In this document: positions 1 through 11,267 of the stretch, piece after piece
How positions within the stretch are numbered: position 1 is the first letter of the stretch
Layout: each line of letters opens with the position of its first letter
DNA from: Christensenellaceae bacterium
Lineage (GTDB): Bacteria; Bacillota; Clostridia; Christensenellales; Aristaeellaceae
Assembly: GCA_022510815.1 (NCBI GenBank)
Contig: JAFLST010000001.1
Location: forward strand, 67,259 to 131,258
DNA length: 64,000 nucleotides
Direction: 5' to 3'
The notes under the pieces: generated by a model
Told to the model about the DNA's origin: nothing
What the model saw: only the letters and a program-made list of their open reading frames with translations
Databases searched by the model: none
Program-made: the position numbers and the translations under genes

Positions 1-2
1 CG

Positions 3-329
3 CCGGGCACGCTCTCGACCTGCATGTTCTATACCGGGCTTGACCCGCGAACCATGGACCCGGTTTTCGTCGCCCGTTCCCCCGAGGACAAGGCTATGCA
101 GCGCGCGCTGATGCAGTACCGCGAGCCGCGCAATCGCCCCCTTGTCCGCAAGGCTCTGCGCATCGCCGGTCGTGACGACTTGATCGGCTTCGGCAAGAAC
201 TGCCTTGTCACGCTGGAGCGAGATGATCGACCGCCGCGAGCCAAGAGCCGTTCCGCCACGAACGCGCGTCCTGCGACCAGTCATTGCTCAAGACCTGTCG
301 GAAATAAAAAAGGCGCACGGAAGCGCTGA
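3..329 (+). CDS. YgiQ-family radical SAM protein, C-terminal fragment
   Basis: The frame is open from base 3 and ends at the TGA at 327-329, so only about the last 108 codons are present and the N-terminal B12-binding-like and radical SAM domains lie outside the window. The visible segment (TCMFYTGLDPRTMDPVFVAR, then AGRDDLIGFGKNCL) matches the conserved tail of the YgiQ/UPF0313 family, in which a CMYTGxDP-like block precedes a short helical end. The last 35 residues are basic and low in complexity, as is common at the end of these proteins. The family's reaction is not established. It converges on the GNAT gene, with a terminator hairpin between them. Confidence 0.8.
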   Translation, partial: PGTLSTCMFYTGLDPRTMDPVFVARSPEDKAMQRALMQYREPRNRPLVRKALRIAGRDDLIGFGKNCLVTLERDDRPPRAKSRSATNARPATSHCSRPVGNKKGARKR

Positions 330-340
330 AATCATCCAAG

Positions 341-383
341 AAAAACGAGCGTGCCGTTCCCAGCCGGAGCGGCACGCTTGCTC
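341..383 (-). terminator. Intrinsic terminator of the TetR-GNAT operon
   Basis: A 9-bp GC-rich stem (348-356 with 370-378) is followed, reading on the minus strand, by a GTTTTT run. It lies right at the end of the GNAT gene. Confidence 0.8.
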
Positions 384-870
384 ATTCATTCAGTTCCTTG
401 GCGTAATACAGCACCAGCTCGCCGTCTTCCGTGGCAGCGGTGATGAACTCTCTGTAGCCCCAGTGGAGATAGATCGCCAGATTCCGGGCCTCCCGCGCTT
501 CCACGCCAATGGTCAGGCGCTTGATGCCATGCTCACGGGCGTGCTGCTCCATCAGACGAACCAGCGCCGATATGTGTCCCTGTCCCTCGTATTCCTTGCG
601 GATGCGCAGCGCGTTCACATTAGCTGTCGAAGCGCCGTCAGCCAGTTCTGTCCTGCCGCCGACAGCGCCGCATTCCGGTGAAAAGAGCAGCGTTCCCTCT
701 CCGACAGGGCTGCCGTGATCAACAACGGCGAAGGTTGCGGCTTTTCCATCCAAGTGATAGCTGATGTATTCGGCTTTCCACCGCGGCCAGCGCGGATCAT
801 CAGGATTCGCGGCAATGTTGGCGTTCCACAGGCTTTCCAGATCGCCAAGCGTTGCCCTGCGGTATTCCAT
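382..870 (-). CDS. GNAT-family N-acetyltransferase
   Basis: A 162-residue single-domain protein of usual GNAT length. The acetyl-CoA pyrophosphate-binding motif A is visible as RIRKEYEGQGHISALV near residues 93-108, and the C-terminal strand (YLHWGYREFI) is typical of motif B. The start has the family-typical MEYRRATLGDL beginning. It starts 18 bp after the TetR gene and ends in a terminator, so the two are probably co-transcribed and this enzyme is probably under the TetR regulator. The acceptor substrate cannot be read from sequence; small molecules, antibiotics and protein N-termini are all possible. Confidence 0.8.
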   Translation of the reverse strand: MEYRRATLGDLESLWNANIAANPDDPRWPRWKAEYISYHLDGKAATFAVVDHGSPVGEGTLLFSPECGAVGGRTELADGASTANVNALRIRKEYEGQGHISALVRLMEQHAREHGIKRLTIGVEAREARNLAIYLHWGYREFITAATEDGELVLYYAKELNE

Positions 871-888
871 GCGAACGGCCCCTTTGCG

Positions 889-1584
889 TTACATTGGCAG
901 CATGAGCGTTCTGGCCAGCCGCGTCGCGACCTCATCCCACTCGTCAATGCGCAGAATCTCCACGCTGCCGAAGGGCGCGTCCAGCAGCACCTCGACGCTG
1001 CGGCGATACCGATTGAGCACGCTCAGCAGCGTGACCGTGTCATGCATCTGCGCCTTCTTCGCGTCCTCCAGCAGACCCAGCGCCACATCCAGCCAGCAGC
1101 TGTTGATCAGGTGCAGGATGATTCCGGCAACATCAGTCACCGGCGGATAAACGATCTGCTGCTCCTGCGCCGCGCTGATCTCCCGCTCAACCAGCGGCAG
1201 AAACACATCCTTCAGCGCCTCCTGATAGCACAGGCCCATTGTACGGCCCTCGGGGGTGCGAAGCAAGGGCAGCAGCATGTTCATGAAGGGGATTTCCTCC
1301 CGGCGCAGCGGCATGAAACCATGCAGGAGAATATTCAGCCGCTCCATGGGCGCAGTCACGCTCTGCAAAAGACTGTCCGCCCGCTCGCCAGCGCGTTCCG
1401 CCCGCATGCGGCACAGGGTATTCAGCACTTCCTCCTTGCTGTTGAAGTGATGGTAAAACCCGCCCTTGCTGATGTGCAGGACGTTCAAAATGTCCTGCAC
1501 GCTGGTCGCTTCATAGCCCTTGGTGCAGAACAGGCGCTCCGCCACCGCAAGCATCTCCTGCCGAGTTTCCTCGCCCTTTCGCAT
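889..1584 (-). CDS. TetR/AcrR-family transcriptional regulator
   Basis: A 231-residue repressor-type protein. The N-terminal helix-turn-helix is clear (AERLFCTKGYEATSVQDIL, then HISKGGFYHHFNSKEEVL, residues about 12-52), followed by an all-helical ligand domain. The start at 1584 is chosen over 1626 because GGAAGGGG sits 9 nt upstream of it, whereas 1626 falls inside the promoter. The promoter overlaps two copies of CGGTCGGTT, so autoregulation is likely (inference). It is followed directly by a GNAT gene and preceded by the P-type ATPase. The inducer is unknown. Confidence 0.88.
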   Translation of the reverse strand: MRKGEETRQEMLAVAERLFCTKGYEATSVQDILNVLHISKGGFYHHFNSKEEVLNTLCRMRAERAGERADSLLQSVTAPMERLNILLHGFMPLRREEIPFMNMLLPLLRTPEGRTMGLCYQEALKDVFLPLVEREISAAQEQQIVYPPVTDVAGIILHLINSCWLDVALGLLEDAKKAQMHDTVTLLSVLNRYRRSVEVLLDAPFGSVEILRIDEWDEVATRLARTLMLPM

Positions 1585-1614
1585 ATTCGTCAACCCCTTC
1601 CGTTTCTGTTCTTT

Positions 1615-1643
1615 AGTATAGTGCATATCGGTCGGTTCGTCAA
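1615..1643 (-). promoter_or_regulatory. Promoter of the TetR-GNAT operon
   Basis: On the minus strand TTGACG (1638-1643), a 17-bp spacer and TATACT (1615-1620) form a near-consensus sigma-70/A promoter. The spacer contains one of the two putative TetR operators. Confidence 0.8.
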
Positions 1644-1671
1644 GCTTTTAACTGAAATCCGGTCGGTTTTC
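1624..1671. promoter_or_regulatory. Twin operator candidate for the TetR regulator
   Basis: Two sites share CGGTCGGTT (1629-1637 and 1660-1668), 31 bp apart, so about three helical turns. The distal site (1654-1671) is an imperfect 18-bp palindrome of the form GAAA-n-CCG-nn-CGG-n-TTTC, and the proximal site (1624-1641) lies between the -35 and -10 boxes. Position and symmetry fit autorepression by the adjacent TetR protein; this is inference. Confidence 0.6.
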
Positions 1672-4288
1672 AATTCTTGACCTTTCGCTGCATCCATTTG
1701 ACCGTCTCAACCAGCGGCACGATACACAGCGCCAGTACCAGCGCGACGCCATATTCCGCCAGTGTGATCGTCGAAAATCCGAATAGCTTGGACAACGCCG
1801 GAACATAGATCACCGCCGTCGTCAGCGCCAGCGCCGCCGCCGCGCCTCCCCATAGCCACAGGTTATGCCTCTCCAGCCGGAAGATGCTGTCGCGCCGAGA
1901 GCGAACGTTGAAGGATTGGGCAATCTCCGCCATAGACAGGGTCAGGAAGGCCATGGTCATGCCGTTAGCGTCGTTTGTGAATCGCCAAATCCCAGTCTCC
2001 ATGTAGTGACCGATCAGATACGCCGCCAGCGTCAGCAGGGCCACAAGCGCGCCTTGATAGCCAATGTCAAAGCCTACACCGCCGGAGAAGATGCCAGCTT
2101 TAGCGTCGCGTGGCGGCTGTTTCATAGCGGTTGCTTCCCCCGGTTCCATGCCCAGCGCCAAGGCAGGAAGCGAGTCGGTAATCAGGTTGATCCACAGAAT
2201 ATGCGCGGGCTTGAGAATGGTGAAGCCCAGCATGGTCGCGGTGAACACGCAGACGACCTCGCTGAGATTTGAGGAAAGCAGGAACTGAATCGCTTTGCGG
2301 ATGTTGGCATAGATGCGCCGTCCTTCCTCGACCGCCGAGACAATGGTCGCGAAGTTGTCGTCAGCAAGAATCATATCCGCGACGTTCTTGGTCACATCCG
2401 TTCCCGTGATACCCATGCCTACGCCGATGTCCGCCGACTTGATGGAAGGCGCGTCGTTCACGCCGTCGCCGGTCATAGCGGTGATCTTTCCCTTGCGCTG
2501 CCAAGCATCAACGATGCGCACCTTGTGTTCCGGCTGCACCCGCGCATAAACGGCGTACTGCTCAATGCGCTCGTCCAGCTCGGCGTCGCTCATGCCGTCC
2601 AGCGCGCTTCCGAGAATGGCCTGCGTCGGATCCGTCAGGATACCCAGTTCCTTCGCAATGGCCACGGCCGTGTCAATGTGGTCGCCGGTGATCATCACGG
2701 GCCTGATGCCTGCTGTTTTGCACAGCGCTACGGCATCCTTCACCTCGGGCCGCACGGGGTCGATCATGCCCGTCAGGCCGACAAAGGTCAGCTCCTTCTC
2801 GATGCTCTCCGGCGCGGTATCCATTGGCGTCTCAGGATAGACAGCATAAGCCAGCGCCAGCACACGCAGCGCGTTGTCCGCCATGCGCTTGTTCTCCGCC
2901 ATGATTGCCTTGCGGTCATCATCGGTCATCTCGCGTTCGCCCTGATCGGTGAGGATGGCGCTGCAGCGGGCCAGCACCTCGTCTGGGGCCCCCTTGGTGT
3001 ACTGCGTCACACCGGTGTCAGTCTTGTGCAGCGTGGACATCATCTTGCGCATGGAGTCAAAGGGCGCTTCCGCCACGCGCGGGGTCTCTCGCAGCAGCTC
3101 GTCCTTGCCCATGCCCTGCTGATCCGCAAACTGTACCAGAGCGCATTCGGTCGGCTCGCCCACAGGACGGCGCTGCTCATCCAGCTCCGCATCCGTGCAC
3201 AGCGCCATGCCCCGGGCCAGAAACGCTTTGTCCGAACCGTAGGTTTCCACAACCGTCATCCTGTTCTGGGTCAGGGTGCCCGTCTTATCCGAGCAGATGA
3301 TCTGCGCGCAGCCCAGCGTCTCCACGGCGGTCAGGCGGCGAATGACCGCATTGCGCCTGCTCATTTTGGTCACGCCAATGGAGAGCACGATTGTCACCAC
3401 AGCCGCAAGCCCCTCGGGAATCGCGGCTACGGCAAGACTGACCGCCATCATGAAGGTATCGATTGTGCCTTCCAGCGTCAGCGAACCCGCTCGGAATACC
3501 CCAAGGCCGAACATGACCGCGCAGATAGCCAGAACCAGCCATGTGAGCGTTCTGGAAAGGGCGGACAAACGCACTTGCAGCGGCGTTTTTTCATCCTCCG
3601 CCTGCGTCAGCGCATCGGCGATCTTGCCCATCTCCGTCCGCATGCCTGTGTCTGTAATCAGCACGCTTGCCCGACCATACGCAACCGTGGAACCCATGTA
3701 GACCATGTTCTTCCTGTCCCCGAGGGAGGCTTCGCCCGTCAGTACATCGGCTTCCTTATGCGACGGAACCGACTCCCCTGTCAGCGCGGCTTCCTCAACC
3801 TGCAGGGACGCGCTCTCGATGATCCGTCCATCCGCCGGAACGGCGTCACCCGCTTCCAGATGAATCACGTCGCCCGGCACAAGCTCTTCTGACTTGACGA
3901 CAGTCGTTTTTCCATCCCGCAGGACGCGGCTGCTGGCGGCACTCATGCTTTTGAGCGCGTCGATGGCTGCCTCAGCCTTGCTTTCCTGTACCACGCCAAG
4001 CACCGCGTTGAGCAGCACAACGAAGAGAATGATAAACACATCGGCCAGAGATTCGCCGCCATAGACCGCCGTTACGCCAGAAACAGCCGCCGCGGCCAGC
4101 AGTACAATGATCATCGGATCGGCCAGCTGCTTGAGGAATCGTGCTGCGATGCTATCCTTCTTTCCCTCGGCAAGGCGGTTGGGGCCATGCTGCTCAAGAC
4201 GAGCGGCTGCTTCCTGCGCTGACAGGCCGTTTTTGTCGGAGCGAAGCGCTGCAATTGCTTCATCGGCTGATTGAAGGTAGGGTTTCAT
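1670..4288 (-). CDS. P-type cation-transporting ATPase (Ca2+/Mn2+ type, PIIA-like)
   Basis: An 872-residue ATPase of the SERCA/PMR1-like class. In order: cation-ATPase N-terminal domain (about 1-60), TGES actuator loop (about 170), PEGL ion-site motif in M4 (about 291), phosphorylation motif SDKTGTLT with D334, the GDGVNDAPSIKSADIG hinge, and M5/M6 sequences NLSEVVCVF and WINLITDSLPALALG typical of Ca2+ pumps. The start at 4288 is chosen for AAAGGAG 9 nt upstream. The transcript carries a yybP-ykoY riboswitch, which in lactococci controls a similar ATPase and senses Mn2+, so manganese export is the likely physiological role. It lies downstream of ferredoxin genes but has its own promoter and leader. 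Confidence 0.9.
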   Translation of the reverse strand: MKPYLQSADEAIAALRSDKNGLSAQEAAARLEQHGPNRLAEGKKDSIAARFLKQLADPMIIVLLAAAAVSGVTAVYGGESLADVFIILFVVLLNAVLGVVQESKAEAAIDALKSMSAASSRVLRDGKTTVVKSEELVPGDVIHLEAGDAVPADGRIIESASLQVEEAALTGESVPSHKEADVLTGEASLGDRKNMVYMGSTVAYGRASVLITDTGMRTEMGKIADALTQAEDEKTPLQVRLSALSRTLTWLVLAICAVMFGLGVFRAGSLTLEGTIDTFMMAVSLAVAAIPEGLAAVVTIVLSIGVTKMSRRNAVIRRLTAVETLGCAQIICSDKTGTLTQNRMTVVETYGSDKAFLARGMALCTDAELDEQRRPVGEPTECALVQFADQQGMGKDELLRETPRVAEAPFDSMRKMMSTLHKTDTGVTQYTKGAPDEVLARCSAILTDQGEREMTDDDRKAIMAENKRMADNALRVLALAYAVYPETPMDTAPESIEKELTFVGLTGMIDPVRPEVKDAVALCKTAGIRPVMITGDHIDTAVAIAKELGILTDPTQAILGSALDGMSDAELDERIEQYAVYARVQPEHKVRIVDAWQRKGKITAMTGDGVNDAPSIKSADIGVGMGITGTDVTKNVADMILADDNFATIVSAVEEGRRIYANIRKAIQFLLSSNLSEVVCVFTATMLGFTILKPAHILWINLITDSLPALALGMEPGEATAMKQPPRDAKAGIFSGGVGFDIGYQGALVALLTLAAYLIGHYMETGIWRFTNDANGMTMAFLTLSMAEIAQSFNVRSRRDSIFRLERHNLWLWGGAAAALALTTAVIYVPALSKLFGFSTITLAEYGVALVLALCIVPLVETVKWMQRKVKN

Positions 4289-4309
4289 ATCGGTGCTCCT
4301 TTCAGCATC

Positions 4310-4362
4310 AAAAATGACGAGACCCATATGCAGCATCCTTGGTGCCGCACATGAGTCTCGTC
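4310..4362 (-). terminator. Riboswitch expression-platform terminator
   Basis: A 16-bp stem (4347-4362 with 4316-4331, two G-U pairs) is followed by ATTTTT on the minus strand. Its 5' arm contains the conserved GACGAGAC block and the 3' strand of aptamer helix P1, so aptamer folding and termination exclude each other. Metal binding should therefore switch the ATPase gene on. Confidence 0.88.
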
Positions 4363-4442
4363 CATCAAGACAGGCCAGACCGTAAAGGCCATGCGTGTTG
4401 ACCTGTCACGCTTATCATGCGTGAACTACTCCCTCATCGGGT
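4345..4442 (-). promoter_or_regulatory. yybP-ykoY manganese riboswitch
   Basis: On the minus strand the leader reads ATGAG-GGAGTAG, a hairpin of TCACGC/GCGTGA, then CAGGTCAACA, an internal hairpin, TTGATGGACGAGAC and CTCAT. GGGAGTAG, GGTCAACA and GACGAGAC are the hallmark conserved segments of the yybP-ykoY class, and ATGAG/CTCAT (4433-4437 with 4351-4355) closes helix P1. The downstream gene is a P-type cation ATPase, a known partner of this class. The Mn2+ ligand is from established knowledge of the class. Confidence 0.88.
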
Positions 4443-4453
4443 TCGTGAAACCA

Positions 4454-4482
4454 ATGGTATACGAGCCAATCGCTTTTATCAA
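4454..4482 (-). promoter_or_regulatory. Putative promoter of the riboswitch-ATPase transcript
   Basis: Minus-strand TTGATA (4477-4482), 17-bp spacer, TACCAT (4454-4459). The placement puts the transcript start just before the aptamer. The match to consensus is moderate. Confidence 0.5.
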
Positions 4483-4492
4483 GAGGCATTCG

Positions 4493-4681
4493 TCAGACGG
4501 TCTCGATGGCGCTGACTGGGCAGGATTCCATGGCTTCAAGCCCCTTGTCGCCAACCTCGCCATCCACATCCTCGCTCTTGGCCTGAGCAATCTCGTCGCC
4601 GCTGTCCAGCGAGAAGATTTCAGGGCAAATACCGGTGCACAGACCGCAGGCAATACAGGTTTCGTTCACAGCAAACTTCAT
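4493..4681 (-). CDS. Small [4Fe-4S] ferredoxin
   Basis: A 62-residue acidic electron carrier. Cysteines occur as CIACGLCTGICPE near the N-terminus and CPVSAIE at the C-terminus, the pattern of a single-cluster ferredoxin of the Thermotoga/Desulfovibrio kind (C-x2-C-x2-C-x3-CP would give up to four ligands in the first motif, with the last Cys completing one cluster). The start at 4681 is supported by AAGGAGTG 7 nt upstream; the longer frame starting at 4741 would run back into the preceding gene. It lies 13 bp after the 227-residue iron-sulfur protein, so the two probably form one operon. Cytoplasmic. The redox partner is unknown. Confidence 0.88.
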   Translation of the reverse strand: MKFAVNETCIACGLCTGICPEIFSLDSGDEIAQAKSEDVDGEVGDKGLEAMESCPVSAIETV

Positions 4682-4694
4682 GTCAAACACTCCT

Positions 4695-5378
4695 TCATGT
4701 TGATGATAGGATGCGTCCGTCGGTGCCGATGACAACAACACGGCATGGGATATCCTTGCCGCCGCGCAGGATGGCTTCCCGTGCCGCGCGTTCGATGCCG
4801 CCGCAGCAGGGCACTTCCATCCGCGTCACCGTGACGGACGCGACGTCGTTCCGGGACAGTATCTCGGTCAGCTTATCGGCATAGTCAATCTCGTCAAGCT
4901 TGGGACAGCCAATGAGCGTGACCTTGCCGTCGATGAAATCCCGATGAAAATCGCCGTACGCGTAGGCCGTGCAGTCCGCCGCGATGAGCAGATCGACCCC
5001 TCGGAAGTAAGGCGCAGCCGGAGAAACCAGCTTAATCTGAACAGGCCATTGCCGGAGGCAGGATGAAACAGATTCGCCATGGGCGCTGGCAGAGCGCGGC
5101 ATCACTCGAGCACGACTGCCGGGGCACCCGCCTGACGCCTGTCGGGCAATGTGCGCCTGTACGGCCGCCTCGTTGTAAGCCGCGGCTTCCCGCTCCACAA
5201 AGGAGATCGCGTCCATCGGGCACGCCGGCAGACAATTGCCCAGCCCGTCGCAGTAATCATCCCGAAGCAGAACAGCCTTTCCGTCCTGTATGATAATGGC
5301 GGCTTCCTTGCAGGCCTTGGCGCACAGGCCGCAGCCGTTGCACTTCTCCCGGTCAATCTCAATGATCTTGCGAATCAT
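4695..5378 (-). CDS. 4Fe-4S dicluster ferredoxin-domain protein
   Basis: A 227-residue protein. The N-terminal 55 residues hold two ferredoxin motifs (CNGCGLCAKACKEA and CDGLGNCLPACPMDA). The rest is a conserved domain with the invariant-looking stretches LRQWPVQIKL, LIAADCTAYAYGDFH, LIGCPKLD and EVPCCGGI, all found in a widespread clostridial and methanogen family that is usually annotated only as 4Fe-4S binding protein. Further cysteines in the second domain could hold another metal centre. It has its own strong promoter and is followed at 13 bp by a small ferredoxin. Function unknown; a redox or metal-sensing role is an inference. Confidence 0.85.
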   Translation of the reverse strand: MIRKIIEIDREKCNGCGLCAKACKEAAIIIQDGKAVLLRDDYCDGLGNCLPACPMDAISFVEREAAAYNEAAVQAHIARQASGGCPGSRARVMPRSASAHGESVSSCLRQWPVQIKLVSPAAPYFRGVDLLIAADCTAYAYGDFHRDFIDGKVTLIGCPKLDEIDYADKLTEILSRNDVASVTVTRMEVPCCGGIERAAREAILRGGKDIPCRVVVIGTDGRILSST

Positions 5379-5411
5379 GTCACAGCACTCCCTGTTTTGT
5401 CGTTTGCATCA

Positions 5412-5440
5412 AGTATACGGGGAAACACGCCGCAAGTCAA
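5412..5440 (-). promoter_or_regulatory. Promoter of the iron-sulfur protein pair
   Basis: Minus-strand TTGACT (5435-5440), 17-bp spacer, TATACT (5412-5417): a near-consensus promoter 34 bp before the start codon. Confidence 0.8.
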
Positions 5441-5462
5441 TCGTCAATTGCCGGACAGCTCG

Positions 5463-6413
5463 TCAGACCATTACCGTGTCCAATGAGGAAATGACCTCCA
5501 GCAGCCGTTTGGCCGAGAAGACCAGCGCTTCGTTTTCCTGCTGGCTGAGCGGAATTTCGAGCACTGTCTCCACGCCGCTGACGCCGATCACCGCTGGAAC
5601 GCTCAGCGAAAGACCGGAGAGTCCGTATTCCCCATGCAGGATGGTCGATACAGGCAGCACGGCCTGTTCGTCCTTAACGATGGATTCACAGATGCGCGCC
5701 GTGGCCATGGCGATGCCATAGTAAGTTGCGCCCTTGCGGCTGATGATATCCTGCGCAGACTCACGCACATCCCGGTCGATCTGGGTCTGAGCACAGCCGC
5801 TTTCCGTCTCGCTTCGCAGGGCGCAGAAGTTCTCCAGATCAATGCCGGACACGTTTGCGCTGCTCCAGACGGTCAGCTCGCTGTCGCCATGCTCGCCGAT
5901 GACGAAGGCATGCACGCTGCGCGGATCGACGTTGAGGTTCTTGCCCAGCAGGTACTTGAGCCTCCCTGTGTCGAGCACCGTGCCGCTGCCGATCACCCGA
6001 TGCGCCGGGAAGCCAGAAATGCGCTGGGCCTCCCATGTCAGCACATCGACCGGGTTGGAGACGATCAGCAGAATGCCCTCAAACTCCGTCCGACAGATGC
6101 TGTGGATGATCTCCTCAAGGATGACGACGTTGCGGCGGGTCAGGTCAAGCCGGGATTCGCCGGGCTTCTGCGACACGCCAGCCGTGATGATAGCGATGGC
6201 CGCGTCCTCGAGATCGTCATAATCTCCCGCGTAGACGTCCATGGCCGCCGTGTAAGGCAGTCCGTGGGACAGGTCGAGGGCTTCGCCTTCCGCGCGCCGC
6301 CGATCTGTGTCGATCAGCACCATTTCGGAAAACAGCGCTCGCTGCATCAGCGCAAAGGCAATGGACGCCCCCACATGGCCGCAGCCGATGATTGCCGCCT
6401 TTCTCGGATTCAT
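5463..6413 (-). CDS. ldh: L-lactate dehydrogenase
   Basis: A 316-residue NAD-dependent enzyme reducing pyruvate to L-lactate at the end of glycolysis. Seen in sequence: Rossmann motif IGCGHVGASIAF (residues 9-20), substrate-specificity Gln82 in SQKPGE (lactate type rather than malate type), catalytic Arg88 in ESRLDL, NPVDV, Asp148/Arg151 in SGTVLDTGR and catalytic His175 in IGEHGDSE. Length is normal. GGAG lies 12 nt before the ATG, slightly far. The upstream region has two overlapping palindromes at a possible -10 box, so transcription is probably repressible. The following iron-sulfur gene has its own promoter. Confidence 0.95.
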   Translation of the reverse strand: MNPRKAAIIGCGHVGASIAFALMQRALFSEMVLIDTDRRRAEGEALDLSHGLPYTAAMDVYAGDYDDLEDAAIAIITAGVSQKPGESRLDLTRRNVVILEEIIHSICRTEFEGILLIVSNPVDVLTWEAQRISGFPAHRVIGSGTVLDTGRLKYLLGKNLNVDPRSVHAFVIGEHGDSELTVWSSANVSGIDLENFCALRSETESGCAQTQIDRDVRESAQDIISRKGATYYGIAMATARICESIVKDEQAVLPVSTILHGEYGLSGLSLSVPAVIGVSGVETVLEIPLSQQENEALVFSAKRLLEVISSLDTVMV

Positions 6414-6497
6414 GAGCCTGTCACGCTCCTTTCATGCGAAACTGGGATCAGTATGCACGAAGCGAAAGCGTCTCATACCCAGCAGGCGAAGCAAACT

Positions 6498-6528
6498 TCG
6501 GTTTGTTCAAACCGACTGTCGGTTTATA
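6498..6528. promoter_or_regulatory. Overlapping palindromes at the ldh promoter
   Basis: TCGGTTTG-TT-CAAACCGA (6498-6515) overlaps AAACCGAC-T-GTCGGTTT (6509-6525), giving three half-sites. A minus-strand TATAAA (6523-6528) touches the second palindrome. The half-site AAACCGAC also occurs in the TetR operators at 1624-1671. A repressor operator is inferred. Confidence 0.5.
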
Positions 6529-6550
6529 CAGACTAAAGTTCTATCATAAG

Positions 6551-6587
6551 CAAATAAAAAGGACCCTTCATGATGAAAGGTCCTTCT
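6551..6587 (-). terminator. Terminator of the ATP synthase operon
   Basis: Stem of AAGGACC(C/T)TTCA type (6559-6570 with 6571-6585) followed by TTTTTATTTG on the minus strand, 15 bp after the atpC stop codon. Confidence 0.85.
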
Positions 6588-6601
6588 GTTAACTTGGATG
6601 C

Positions 6602-8437
<1,836 letters not shown>

Positions 8438-9241
8438 TTATTGGCCGCTGCCAGCCACGATCTCAGTGATCTCCTGCGTGATCGCGCCCTGACGCGCCCG
8501 GTTGTACTGCAGCTGCAGATTGTCAATCATGGTCTGAGCATTCTTGCCCGCGGAGTCCATGGCCATGCGCCTTGCGGCAACCTCGCAGGCGAAGCTCTCG
8601 CGGATGGCCCGCATGATCATGCCAGCCACATAGTCCGGCACCGTGCTATTGAGGATGGTCTGCTCATCCGGCTCAAAGACCACGCCGACGCTTCCCTCAT
8701 GCTCGCGCTTTTCTATGGGCAGCACCCATGTCACCTCGGCCACCTGCGTCATCATGGACTCGTAGCGCGTCGACACGATGCCAAGCCTGTCATACTCGCC
8801 CTTCAGATAGTCCTCACACAGCGTCCGGGCCAGCTTGGCCGCCTCGGCAGTGGGATAATGCTCCGAGGAGTGAAACTCACCGTGATACCGGTCGCAGGCG
8901 CGCTTGCCGATGGGGATGATCGCATCCTTTTCAAGGCTATCCGTCAGGCGGAACACGTTGGCGTTGTAGCCGCCAGCCAGACCTCTGTCGCCCGCAATGA
9001 CGATCAGGCGGGTGCGCTGAGTCTCACGGGGCTGCATGTAAGGGCTGCGGGCGCTCTCGGGACAGGCGGTCAGCAGATCGACCACATCACCGAAGGCGTG
9101 CGCGTACTGCCGACCATTGTTCATGGCCTCGGTAGCGCGGCGGATCTTCGAGGAGGCCACCAGCCCCATAGCGCGGGTCAGATGCAGGGTTGAGTCAACG
9201 CTGCGAATACGGCTTTTCAGGGCCTTTGTATTGGCTCCCAT
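8438..9241 (-). CDS. atpG: F1 ATP synthase gamma subunit
   Basis: A 267-residue rotor shaft protein. The N-terminal helix (LKSRIRSVDSTLHLTRAMGLVASSKIRRA) and the C-terminal helix (MDSAGKNAQTMIDNLQLQYN and RQGAITQEITEIVAG) are the conserved coiled-coil of gamma, and the Rossmann-like middle begins RLIVIAGDRGLAGGYN. Slightly shorter than the common 280-290 residues. The ATG is 4 bp after the atpA stop, and the AGGAGGTG of the atpA end serves as ribosome binding site. Confidence 0.95.
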   Translation of the reverse strand: MGANTKALKSRIRSVDSTLHLTRAMGLVASSKIRRATEAMNNGRQYAHAFGDVVDLLTACPESARSPYMQPRETQRTRLIVIAGDRGLAGGYNANVFRLTDSLEKDAIIPIGKRACDRYHGEFHSSEHYPTAEAAKLARTLCEDYLKGEYDRLGIVSTRYESMMTQVAEVTWVLPIEKREHEGSVGVVFEPDEQTILNSTVPDYVAGMIMRAIRESFACEVAARRMAMDSAGKNAQTMIDNLQLQYNRARQGAITQEITEIVAGSGQ

Positions 9242-9245
9242 TCCG

Positions 9246-10735
<1,490 letters not shown>

Positions 10736-10739
<4 letters not shown>

Positions 10740-11266
10740 CCATTCATCACTTCCTTGATTTCATGCAGCCGGTGCTTGAGGCTGCCGTCCATGACCCTGC
10801 CGTCGACCTCGACGATCAGACCGCCGAGCAGCGACGGATCCACCGAGCACTCCAGTCGGATGGTGCGGCCAAGCCGCTGTTCGAGACGCTTCTGCAGTGT
10901 GTCCTTCTCCGCGTCTGTGAGCTCTACAGCACTGACAACGGTGGCTGTCGAAAGCTTCCGCGCGGTATCCAGCAGATCGTCAAAGGCTGTCACGCAGTCG
11001 CCAAGCTCGCGGATGTGCCCATTGCGGCAGAGCACCTGCAGAAAGCCCATGACATCCCCGGGAAGCGTCTCTCCCCAAACCTGCTCAAGCATCGCGAGGC
11101 GCTCCTTCATCGGGATGGCCGGAGAGGCCAATGTCGCCAGCGCGTCAGGCGTGCCGCAAAGAACAGTTTTCACTTCGTGAAGCGCCTTCTGGGTCAGGTC
11201 TTCGATATGGCTGTCGACCGCCAAGTCAAACAGGGCGGAAGCGTATCCTCTACTCGTTTCCGTCAT
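10736..11266 (-). CDS. atpH: F1 ATP synthase delta subunit
   Basis: A 176-residue peripheral-stalk protein linking F1 to the b subunits. N-terminal helical part ([13 protein letters not shown]) and the C-terminal signature [20 protein letters not shown] are diagnostic. The ATG at 11266 is preferred over the in-frame GTG at 11275, because AGGTGAG lies 4 nt before it and the atpF stop directly precedes it. Confidence 0.92.
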
Positions 11267-11267
11267 G

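Noticed and set aside
4310..4442. Other metal or magnesium (M-box) riboswitch
   Set aside because: The M-box core is absent, while the yybP-ykoY segments are all present.
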